From assembly GCA_023391425.1 (NCBI GenBank), contig JAEWAX010000144.1:1-45871 (forward strand): a DNA stretch of 45,871 nt. Direction: 5' to 3'. The DNA is from Bacillota bacterium (lineage in GTDB: Bacteria; Bacillota; Clostridia; Acetivibrionales; DSM-1351). The translations under genes and the position numbers were made by a program. This document shows, piece by piece, positions 1 through 6,874 of this stretch. Numbering within the stretch: the stretch's first letter is position 1; every line of letters begins with the position of its first letter. The notes beneath the pieces were generated by a model that was not told the DNA's origin, did not search any database, and was given only the letters and a program-made list of their open reading frames with translations.

Positions 1-630
1 GCCATATACAAGGTAGGATTCCCTACAATAGTAATGAATGCAATTGGCTCTGTTACAACAACTAGTTTGAATGCTATACTAATGTCATTTTCAGAAGGAG
101 CAATTTCAATACTGGGTATTTACTTTAAGCTACAGTCCTTTGTATTTATGCCGGTATTTGGGTTAACTCAAGGTGCAATGCCGATTATGGGATATAATTT
201 TGGTGCTAATAAAAAGAAGCGTTTTTATCATACCTTTTATTTATCTCTATCAGTTGCCACTATAATTATGGTAATAGGGCTATTCATATTCCAAGTGTTC
301 CCAGCTGGATTACTTACTGTATTTAACCAAAACACAGATATGGGAATTCATGCAATAAGGGTTATAAGCATCTGCTTTATTCCTGCAGCCTTTGGTATTG
401 TTATAGCTACCATGTTCCAATCAATAGGGCATGGCTTTAAGTCACTTACAATGTCTCTACTACGACAATTAGTGTTAATAATACCAAGTGCATTGATTTT
501 TGCTAGGTTTTTTGGGCTAAAAGGTGTTTGGTATTGCTATCCTTTTGCTGAAATAATTTGCGCTTTGATTTTTGTACCAATTGCTTTTAGGGTAATGAAG
601 GATGAGTTCGATAGAAAAAATTCGCTTTGA
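1..630 (+). CDS. MATE family efflux transporter, C-terminal part (5' end outside window)
   Basis: The reading frame is open from base 1, so the gene begins before the window. About 209 residues are visible, ending at a TGA at 628-630. They contain several hydrophobic segments, and the stretch GLTQGAMPIMGYNFGA matches the conserved second-half motif of MATE (multidrug and toxin extrusion) antiporters, which export organic cations using a Na+ or H+ gradient. The C-terminal half of such proteins has six membrane helices; about five to six are visible here. Nothing shows the substrate. It is the only plus-strand protein gene recognised in the window and is convergent with the end of the fla/che operon. 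The first ATG at base 34 is internal, not a start. Confidence 0.9.
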   Translation, partial: AIYKVGFPTIVMNAIGSVTTTSLNAILMSFSEGAISILGIYFKLQSFVFMPVFGLTQGAMPIMGYNFGANKKKRFYHTFYLSLSVATIIMVIGLFIFQVFPAGLLTVFNQNTDMGIHAIRVISICFIPAAFGIVIATMFQSIGHGFKSLTMSLLRQLVLIIPSALIFARFFGLKGVWYCYPFAEIICALIFVPIAFRVMKDEFDRKNSL

Positions 631-669
631 TATTTAATTTGGTAGTATAACTTAATCACTTTGAACTTA

Positions 670-708
670 AAAGGCAGTGTAACTTTAATTATCGGTTACA
701 CTGCCTTT
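670..708. terminator. Bidirectional hairpin terminator between the MATE gene and the fla/che operon
   Basis: A perfect 14-bp inverted repeat, AAAGGCAGTGTAAC (670-683) and its complement (695-708), encloses an 11-nt loop. It lies between two convergent stop codons (630 and 721). On the minus strand it is followed by TTTTAAG; on the plus strand the T-run is the end of the stem itself (CCTTTCTGG). It probably ends both transcripts. Confidence 0.8.
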
Positions 709-720
709 CTGGTCTGCAAT

Positions 721-1254
721 TTATTTAAGCTTACAAATAGTTTTTACAATATAGTCTAAATCATCATTTTTTCTGAATTTAAAAGTACCAACACGTATTT
801 TTTTAGTCACTCCGTATGAATTAAGAACATTAGTAAATTCTTCTTTATTGGAAATAACTTCTTTTTCAAATAGTTGATCAATTATTTCCTGTGATTTGTA
901 ACCATCATTTATTTCAATAATAATATTTCTCTCAGTTATAGCGCTTGAATTACTTTTATCTACCTGCTGCTTATCAGTGGCTACAGAATCGCCCACAGTT
1001 GCTGTACTTTGGGCTGCCGTACTTTGAGCCGAGCTATCGCTAGTTGATGAATTTGTGCTATCATTTGAGGCATTATCACCATTTAAAAATTGAACCTGTT
1101 CTATTAAACCATATTTAGCCTTTGCAATGCTTATTATTTCTTCCTTGCTAAGCTCCTTTTGGGTCCCAGCAGAAAAAATCATTCCAGCGATAGCGGTTAT
1201 AATCATTCCGATTCCGATTCCTAAAAGAATACTTTTCTCGTGCACTTTTCTCAT
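721..1254 (-). CDS. Small membrane-anchored protein with a YceG/MltG-like N-terminal module
   Basis: 177 residues. A single N-terminal membrane segment (about residues 9-29, LLGIGIGMIITAIAGMIFSA) is followed by a Ser/Thr/Gln-rich linker (about 60-100) and a C-terminal domain beginning IIIEINDGYKSQEIIDQL and ending in GTFKFRKNDDLDYIVKTIC. That pattern resembles the LysM-like substrate-binding half of YceG/MltG lytic transglycosylases, but at this length the catalytic domain cannot be present. The start is supported by GGGAG 7 nt upstream of the ATG. It is the last gene of the fla/che operon before the terminator at 670-708. A role in anchoring or sensing peptidoglycan near flagella is only a guess. 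Confidence 0.7.
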   Translation of the reverse strand: MRKVHEKSILLGIGIGMIITAIAGMIFSAGTQKELSKEEIISIAKAKYGLIEQVQFLNGDNASNDSTNSSTSDSSAQSTAAQSTATVGDSVATDKQQVDKSNSSAITERNIIIEINDGYKSQEIIDQLFEKEVISNKEEFTNVLNSYGVTKKIRVGTFKFRKNDDLDYIVKTICKLK

Positions 1255-1327
1255 TTGTATGCTCCCTATATGGATGTGGAAATTACTGATAATCGATGAA
1301 AATTTACATTTTTTATAACACAGACTA

Positions 1328-2029
1328 CTATTTACTCAAGCCTCTAATAAGTTCAATCTCACCTTTTCCAATTTTCAATTTATCAGATATTTCATCATTG
1401 CTAAGTCCTTGCTCAATCATCTGTAAAACTTCTTTTCTCCTAATATTCAAATGAAGCTTAAGTTTCCCATTATCGGACACATCATTCTTATATATATCTT
1501 TATCATGAGAAAATTGTAAATTTAATTTTTGAACATCAGACTCCTCATTTTGAGGTGCTGTATCTTCAGAATTCTGCATTTTTATATCTCCAGACAATTT
1601 ACTCTGCTCTGGCATATCTATTGATATTGGATTCTCATCCGTTGAATTCATTAACATCTTGTTCTGCCTTTGTATATCTTCAGCAATTGACAAATTTGAC
1701 TTTTCTTGAATCTGGTCTACTAATTTTTCTGACTCATGACCAGAAGCGTTCTCTATCTTTATTGATGCCTCTTGCATATTACTATTAGCATTTTTGTTAA
1801 ATAATTCTTGATTTTTCTCAGAAATAACTGTTATAACGTAGTCAGACATTCTATTTAGTTCCTGCACCATTTCCTCTGAATCTTGGATTAGATTAAACAT
1901 CTCATCTTTTTTTCGATCAAATTCTTTAAAAAAGTCTTTCCCATTTACCCTATCCATTACGATAAGAAACAGTGATACAATTACCAATAAAACTCCTAAA
2001 AATATTATAGTTACATAGAAAGCTTCCAT
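1328..2029 (-). CDS. DUF6115-type membrane protein at the position of swrB
   Basis: 233 residues from the ATG at 2029, chosen because GAGGTG lies just upstream; an in-frame GTG six bases earlier is part of that ribosome-binding site. It has one N-terminal membrane helix (about residues 3-25), a charged stretch (NGKDFFKEFDRKKDEM), a long variable low-complexity middle, and a conserved C-terminal helix-turn-helix-like end (RKEVLQMIEQGLSNDEISD, then LKIGKGEIELIRGL). This architecture matches the DUF6115 group. In Bacillus subtilis the gene just after sigD is swrB, a single-pass protein that promotes flagellar export-gate assembly; equivalence here is inferred from position and topology only. Confidence 0.7.
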   Translation of the reverse strand: MEAFYVTIIFLGVLLVIVSLFLIVMDRVNGKDFFKEFDRKKDEMFNLIQDSEEMVQELNRMSDYVITVISEKNQELFNKNANSNMQEASIKIENASGHESEKLVDQIQEKSNLSIAEDIQRQNKMLMNSTDENPISIDMPEQSKLSGDIKMQNSEDTAPQNEESDVQKLNLQFSHDKDIYKNDVSDNGKLKLHLNIRRKEVLQMIEQGLSNDEISDKLKIGKGEIELIRGLSK

Positions 2030-2044
2030 ATTCACCTCAAGACA

Positions 2045-2326
2045 TCATATCTTTATATCAATAGTTGGGGTATTTCTAGTATTTTTTTGTTTCTTCTTTT
2101 TGTCATTTTGTTTAGTATTATCTTTTTCTTGTTTTTCATTAATACGTCCATGTTGAACGTTCTCTCTAGCCACAACCTGTTTTAAGCTATTGTCTATTCT
2201 ATCCCGATTTGTTTCTGCTTGTTGTTGAGTTACCGCTTGATTTTTGTTGGCTTCATCACTATATGTTTTTGATAACTCAGATGTTTTTGGAAACATTACC
2301 TGAAAGTCCACTGGCTTTATTGACAT
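2045..2326 (-). CDS. Small Gln/Lys-rich hypothetical protein of the fla/che operon
   Basis: 93 residues with no membrane segment or signal peptide. The N-terminus MSIKPVDFQVMFPKTSEL is the only ordered-looking part; the rest is polar, Gln-rich, then strongly basic (DKKKKQKN) with a short hydrophobic end (TPTIDIKI). The start is well supported by GGGGGGCG nine bases upstream. It lies 15 bp before the DUF6115 gene and about 260 bp after fapA, across the 52-bp tandem array. I recognise no family; small proteins with this kind of N-terminus occur after sigD in clostridial flagellar operons as far as I recall. Function unknown. Confidence 0.7.
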   Translation of the reverse strand: MSIKPVDFQVMFPKTSELSKTYSDEANKNQAVTQQQAETNRDRIDNSLKQVVARENVQHGRINEKQEKDNTKQNDKKKKQKNTRNTPTIDIKI

Positions 2327-2375
2327 CTAATCGCCCCCCAAGTCAAATTGAGTATTTTACACTGTAATTACATTT

Positions 2376-2583
2376 AAGTGCAACTAGTGCTCCTGATTGC
2401 ACCTTTGGTTTGTACTTTTACGAGTATAAGTGCAACTGGAGCTTCTGCCAGCACCTTTGATTTGCACTTTTGCAAGTATAAGTGCAATTAGTGCTTCTGA
2501 TAGCACTTTTGGTTTGCACTTTTACAAGTATAAGTGCAACTAGAGCTTATGCCAACACCTTCGGCTTGGCACAAGCTAAGTTT
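2376..2583. repeat. 52-bp tandem repeat, four units, with internal stem-loops
   Basis: AAGTGCAA(C/T)T recurs at 2376, 2428, 2480 and 2532, exactly 52 bp apart, with the rest of each unit recognisably conserved and the fourth unit the most diverged. The array fills the gap between the fapA stop (2586) and the next gene. Each unit junction is palindromic: TTGCACTT (2462-2469), a 10-nt loop, AAGTGCAA (2480-2487). The last unit also holds a 12-bp imperfect hairpin, AGCTTATGCCAA/TTGGCACAAGCT (2544-2577). 52 is not a multiple of 3 and no reading frame crosses it, so it is non-coding. Confidence 0.9.
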
Positions 2584-2585
2584 CC

Positions 2586-3977
2586 TTATTTGTCAATGGC
2601 ACCAACACGTATATCAGCGCCATCCCTATATAAAGTACAGTACTGAAGCTGTTCTTTAACATACATTACACATGTACCTATAGAAACTTTTACTCCTGGA
2701 TATATGAGGTTTAATGCACGAATCTTTCCATTACCTTCTTGTGCAAGCTGCTCATCCAAAACAATAATTTCTTTCTTAACTTCTTCTAAACTTGATGACA
2801 AATATATCTTTGTACGGATGCTCTTAGTCATGATTTCTTGTTTTTCTGGCGTAAGTGAACCCATAGTTTCTAATTTTTTTAAAATAGTTATTGCCTGATC
2901 GGCTTTTTTTATATCGCTCTCCATTGAGACAATGTCATCTTTTGCTTTCTTATATCGCTCTCTTACTGTTGGGTCTACTCCTACTTCAAGGTCAGTAACT
3001 GTCGCCATATGCGAACCAATTACCTTAGCAACAATAATTTTTCCAACCTTACATGTTCCCCCAACTAGCAGACCTTTTCTTCCTGTCAACTCCAGCTTAT
3101 TACCACATTTGACGTTGCTATGTAATACGGCTTCTGATTGAATATTATTTTTAGCCTCAACATTACAGTATTCTATATATCTAGCAACAATATCTCCACC
3201 GGCTATAAGAGTACCCTTACCCATTCCTTGCATTCCTCTTCTAAGGATTATATTTCCGCCTGCTTTAATTGTCGCACCTTCTACAACACCATATACCTCA
3301 ACATTGCCACCAGCTTCAACACTAAATCCAGATAATACATTCCCTTTAATAATTACGCTACCTACAAAGCTGACATTTCCAGTAGAATTATCTACATTTG
3401 CTGGGATTTCATGATTAGTGTATACACTAACTTTTGAAGAATCTAAATACTCAACCTCCCCATCAGTTGTAGCATATAGAGATTGACCATCTTCGGAAAT
3501 AGCAACATTTTTACCCCTAGGAAGTACAGCAGGTTTACCATTAACAGCCATCAAAGTTTTTCCTTTTACTGTCCTGCCTTGAGTACCCATTAAAGGCGGT
3601 TCAAGTGTACAAAGAACTTGTCCAGCTTTCACCGATTGTATAAGATTTAATTCTCTATAATTAATTCTTCCATCTTCTAATATCGTAGGTGTTTTATCGA
3701 CAGTTGTATCAAAGTGATATATTACTACCCCGTTTTTGCCATTTTGTGCTGGTATACCTTCTGCAACACAAATAGCCTCATTATACACTGGATTCTCAGA
3801 GAAATAACTAATACTATCCTCATTAATGCCGAATGTAACCTTTTGATTTTCAAGGGCTTCAATTATCTCATCCTTACTAATTGGGGTACCTCCCTCAACT
3901 TTGTAAAAAGTTATAAAAGCCTTTAATTCATCTGGTGAAATAGTTACTAATAACTTTAAATCATTTTGATCTGCCAT
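2586..3977 (-). CDS. fapA: FapA/DUF342 family polymer-forming protein
   Basis: 463 residues from the ATG at 3977, preceded by AAAGGAGATATT; an earlier in-frame ATG at 3998 overlaps sigD and lacks a ribosome-binding site. The N-terminal part (to about 180) contains the DUF342 signature region, with a beta-rich stretch such as PPLMGTQGRTVKGK and LPRGKNVAISEDG. The middle is a beta-helix rich in Gly and Val (GNVEVYGVVEGATIKAGGN, then LIAGGDIVARYIEYCNVEA). A coiled coil follows at about 340-420 (ERYKKAKDDIVSMESDIKKA). FapA homologues often sit near flagellar or polar-landmark genes; the biochemical role is not settled. It follows sigD by 10 bp and is co-transcribed. Confidence 0.88.
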   Translation of the reverse strand: MADQNDLKLLVTISPDELKAFITFYKVEGGTPISKDEIIEALENQKVTFGINEDSISYFSENPVYNEAICVAEGIPAQNGKNGVVIYHFDTTVDKTPTILEDGRINYRELNLIQSVKAGQVLCTLEPPLMGTQGRTVKGKTLMAVNGKPAVLPRGKNVAISEDGQSLYATTDGEVEYLDSSKVSVYTNHEIPANVDNSTGNVSFVGSVIIKGNVLSGFSVEAGGNVEVYGVVEGATIKAGGNIILRRGMQGMGKGTLIAGGDIVARYIEYCNVEAKNNIQSEAVLHSNVKCGNKLELTGRKGLLVGGTCKVGKIIVAKVIGSHMATVTDLEVGVDPTVRERYKKAKDDIVSMESDIKKADQAITILKKLETMGSLTPEKQEIMTKSIRTKIYLSSSLEEVKKEIIVLDEQLAQEGNGKIRALNLIYPGVKVSIGTCVMYVKEQLQYCTLYRDGADIRVGAIDK

Positions 3978-3987
3978 AATATCTCCT

Positions 3988-4752
3988 TTATGATTCAAGC
4001 ATTATTTTATGTCTAAATAACTTACCTCTCATTCTAAGTAAGGCTTTTGTATGTAATTGAGAAATTCTGGACTCCGTTACATTCATTATAGCACTTATCT
4101 CTTTTAAAGTCAGTTCCTCAAAATAGTAGAAAGTTATAACTGCCTTTTCTTTTTCCGGCAATTTATCAATTGAATCTATGAGAAGTTCCTTTATTTCAAT
4201 ATTTTCTAAGGCGGCCTCTGGCTTGTCCTCAGTACTATCGCTTAGAATTTCTAAACCTCTTTCATAATTTTGTTCCATAAATTCTTCTAATGACATCATA
4301 GATGAAACATTGACATCATTTAATAATTTGTAGAATTCAGCCATACTAATTCCCATCTTTTCAGCAACCTCTTTATCTGTAGCTGAATGCCCAACTTCAT
4401 TCTCAATCTCAACATAAACTCTTTCTAATTCTTTATTTTTTTGTCTTAATGACCTTGGTACCCAATCTAAATCTCTTATACTATCTATAATAGAGCCTCT
4501 TATTCTAAAAGAAGCATATGTTTCAAATTTAACGCCCTTAGCAATATCAAATTTTTCAATAGCATCGATAAGGCCGAATGCTCCATATCCAACTAAATCA
4601 TCAAATTCAACATTTGAGCCAAAATATATACTTAACCTACCCGCTACGTACTTTATTAAATATGCATACTCAATTATAAGTTTTTCCTTTGCAACTGAAT
4701 CTCTTGTTTCTATATACTGTTTCCAGATATGATTAATATCTACACTAGGCAT
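3988..4752 (-). CDS. sigD: RNA polymerase sigma factor for flagellar/motility genes (sigma-28, FliA/WhiG family)
   Basis: 254 residues, the usual length of SigD/FliA. Region 2 is clear (FDDLVGYGAFGLIDAIEKFD, then KFETYASFRIRGSIIDSIRD), followed by the family-typical DWVPRSLRQK. Region 3 is around residues 100-140. Region 4 has the helix-turn-helix LTLKEISAIMNVTESRISQL that reads the -35 element. It directs late flagellar and chemotaxis promoters and in Bacillus is held by the anti-sigma factor FlgM, not present here. As in B. subtilis, sigD sits near the distal end of the fla/che operon, so its dose depends on transcription running through about 30 kb. The ribosome-binding site is GGGGGA. Confidence 0.96.
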   Translation of the reverse strand: MPSVDINHIWKQYIETRDSVAKEKLIIEYAYLIKYVAGRLSIYFGSNVEFDDLVGYGAFGLIDAIEKFDIAKGVKFETYASFRIRGSIIDSIRDLDWVPRSLRQKNKELERVYVEIENEVGHSATDKEVAEKMGISMAEFYKLLNDVNVSSMMSLEEFMEQNYERGLEILSDSTEDKPEAALENIEIKELLIDSIDKLPEKEKAVITFYYFEELTLKEISAIMNVTESRISQLHTKALLRMRGKLFRHKIMLES

Positions 4753-4790
4753 ATAAATCCCCCAATTAATACATATATATCACTAATGTA

Positions 4791-5162
4791 TTATTCTTTC
4801 ATTTTAGTCCTAACTGCTTGTGATAAATTTAGTGGAGTAAAGCCATCATCAATCTCGTTATCTGCAACCAAATTTAGGTTAGTACCTAAATGCTCCTCTT
4901 GTTTTAACTTTTCAGCTTTAATTCTCTCTATTTCTTCTTCCCTAATCTTATTTTCAGCTTCAAGTTTCAGTTTATTTTGCTCCTCAACAATAGTTTTTAA
5001 AGTTGAACTAACAAAAACTCCAATTAAATAGAAACTCATCATAGCTATAATCATTCTAAAACAGGTCTGATTTGTATTAGCATTGCTAATTATGCTAATA
5101 ATACCTGTAGTAAGAGCTGCTAGCAAAGCAAGTAAAAAAGGGATTTTCATTATTGTCTCCAT
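4791..5162 (-). CDS. Small membrane protein with a charged coiled-coil tail, unknown function
   Basis: 123 residues: two hydrophobic segments (about 7-25 and 38-57), then a Lys/Glu-rich helix (EEQNKLKLEAENKIREEEIE) likely to be coiled coil in the cytoplasm, and a polar tail ending AVRTKMKE. Two starts compete: ATG at 5162 with AGAGGTAAGG close upstream, and ATG at 5147 with GGAG seven bases upstream; the membrane topology is the same either way. It lies between cheD and sigD. I recognise no named family. Conserved placement in the operon suggests a motility-related membrane role, but that is inference only. Confidence 0.7.
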   Translation of the reverse strand: METIMKIPFLLALLAALTTGIISIISNANTNQTCFRMIIAMMSFYLIGVFVSSTLKTIVEEQNKLKLEAENKIREEEIERIKAEKLKQEEHLGTNLNLVADNEIDDGFTPLNLSQAVRTKMKE

Positions 5163-5238
5163 CCTTACCTCTTTCGTCGTTAAACTTTCAAGTAAAGAAT
5201 ATATCCATTCTTTTCTTTAGTTAATATCAAACTGAAAA

Positions 5239-5727
5239 TTACAATTGTTTAACTCCAAAACCTATAGTTTTAATCATGAGCCTGCCATCATCAGAATAAA
5301 GTTCAATAGTACGTCCATAATTACCACCAGTATCTTCAGAAATTATAGGTATATTTAATTCTTGAAGTTTTTCTTTAGAAGCTATAACATTTCTATAGCC
5401 AATCCGCATTAAATCTGAGCCTGCACTGAAAGCAAACATCTGTGCACCACCAGCAAGTTTCGCCACTATTCTATCCTTTTTTGCTCCCAACTTTACCATA
5501 TCGTCTACGAGTTTTACAATAGCTGTATCAGCAAATTTTGCAATATTGCTCTTATTTTTAGCCTGTTCACTGCTAGGTAACATTACATGGGCTAAACCAA
5601 TAATTTTTGTTTGTGAATCATATAACGCAACTCCAACACAAGAACCAAGTCCAAGAGTTGTAATCATACAAGGATGATGTGCTGAATTCAAATCAGCCAT
5701 ACCAACCTTTACTGTCTCAATATCCAT
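5239..5727 (-). CDS. cheD: Chemoreceptor glutamine deamidase CheD
   Basis: 162 residues, usual length. CheD deamidates glutamines on methyl-accepting chemotaxis proteins and, in the Bacillus-type pathway, binds CheC and stimulates its phosphatase activity. The catalytic cysteine is in GLGSCVGVAL (C30) and the histidine in GLAHVMLP (H47); the AGGAQMF motif near residue 100 is also present. The start codon overlaps the cheC stop by one base (TAATG), so the two are translationally coupled, fitting their direct physical interaction. Confidence 0.96.
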   Translation of the reverse strand: MDIETVKVGMADLNSAHHPCMITTLGLGSCVGVALYDSQTKIIGLAHVMLPSSEQAKNKSNIAKFADTAIVKLVDDMVKLGAKKDRIVAKLAGGAQMFAFSAGSDLMRIGYRNVIASKEKLQELNIPIISEDTGGNYGRTIELYSDDGRLMIKTIGFGVKQL

Positions 5728-6347
5728 TATTCTATAACTCCCAATGCTTTTAATAATACCTCGTATGAATCAACATCTGGTATTAAAAGAAAGTCCCCGA
5801 ATACTTTCGTAATGCCTTCACTAAACTCAGTTTCTATGTACAGAACTGAATCTCCTACTTTTCCAAACTCAATTGCGGGAACACTTAAAATAGCACCTGC
5901 CATATCAATAGCCAATTCTGGTACAGATGGCATTACTCTGAGATTTGTTAAGCCCGCAAGTGCTGACAAATATGAAGCAGTCAGTATATTCCCTATTTCC
6001 TTCAAAGCTGATATCTCTAGCTCATCAAATTCTAAACTTGTTGCATCTTTATTTTCAAAAAGTATATTAATAAGTTGCCTAGCAGCATTAATATCAAGGA
6101 TAAACATAATATATCCATTTATGTCACCACTCACACTAAGCAATATTCCTACAACCAATATCTCTTCTCCACCTAAAATTTGGCTAACCTTATCAAACCC
6201 TAAGATTCTAGCCTTTGGTACTGCCATATCAACCCTTTTATCTATCATTTTAGCTAAAGAAGTTACTGCGTTTCCTGCTCCTATATTTCCAATTTCTTTA
6301 AGCACATCCATTTGTAAATTGTTCAACTCATCAAAACTAAGTGACAT
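5727..6347 (-). CDS. cheC: CheY-P phosphatase CheC
   Basis: 206 residues. CheC dephosphorylates CheY-P and is controlled by CheD. Both half-sites carry the E-x2-N phosphatase motif: LKEIGNIGAGNAVTSL near residues 16-31 and LKEIGNILTASYLSAL near 112-127. Two active sites are typical of CheC; CheX has one. The ribosome-binding site GAGGTAGAA precedes the ATG. It is the third member of a cheA-cheW-cheC-cheD run spaced or overlapped by a few dozen bases at most. Confidence 0.96.
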   Translation of the reverse strand: MSLSFDELNNLQMDVLKEIGNIGAGNAVTSLAKMIDKRVDMAVPKARILGFDKVSQILGGEEILVVGILLSVSGDINGYIMFILDINAARQLINILFENKDATSLEFDELEISALKEIGNILTASYLSALAGLTNLRVMPSVPELAIDMAGAILSVPAIEFGKVGDSVLYIETEFSEGITKVFGDFLLIPDVDSYEVLLKALGVIE

Positions 6348-6377
6348 TGGTTCTACCTCGATTTCAATTATTTATAA

Positions 6378-6824
6378 TCAAAGCTTAACTAATTTTTCAA
6401 AGTTTAGCAGTGTTACTATTTCACCATCCACCTTACCAATTCCAAATATAAAATCGGAATCTGAGCTATTTATCAAACTTGACGCACTTTCAATTGATTC
6501 TTCTCCTAATTGGATTGTTTGCAATACTTGATCTACTATAACTCCAATAGATATCTCTTCTAGCTTAAGGATAATAATACGAGTCTCCTCAGTCTCTTCT
6601 GCTACAGGAAGGTTAAACTTAGCTCTTAAGTCCATTACAGGAATTATATCTCCTCTTAAATTGATTACCCCTTTGATATAGCTAGGTGTTTTTGGTACCC
6701 TAGTTATTGTTTTCATCCTATCAATTGTTGTAATTTTGAGTGAATCAATACCAAATCGTTCATCTCCAAGACTGAACACAATATACTGTTTGGTTTCAAA
6801 TTCATGAATCTGTTCATCTGCCAT
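6378..6824 (-). CDS. cheW: Chemotaxis coupling protein CheW
   Basis: 148 residues from the ATG at 6824, chosen because GGAGG lies seven bases upstream; the ATG four codons earlier overlaps that site. A single CheW domain is visible: YIVFSLGDERFGIDSLKI, VPKTPSYIKGVINLRGDIIP and LRAKFNL, followed by VIVDQVLQTIQL. CheW bridges chemoreceptors to the histidine kinase CheA at the membrane array. It follows cheA by 50 bp. Confidence 0.97.
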   Translation of the reverse strand: MADEQIHEFETKQYIVFSLGDERFGIDSLKITTIDRMKTITRVPKTPSYIKGVINLRGDIIPVMDLRAKFNLPVAEETEETRIIILKLEEISIGVIVDQVLQTIQLGEESIESASSLINSSDSDFIFGIGKVDGEIVTLLNFEKLVKL

Positions 6825-6874
6825 AATAACCTCCATGAGCCGCTAAAATTTACGGCCATAAAATATAATTATTT

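Noticed and set aside
2376..2583. CRISPR array
   Set aside because: The 52-bp units are directly contiguous with no variable spacers, no cas genes are near, and the repeats diverge along their whole length.
5812..6531. 239-codon plus-strand frame antisense to cheC and cheW
   Set aside because: Low-complexity Ser/Ile-rich translation, no ribosome-binding site, and it lies opposite two clear genes.
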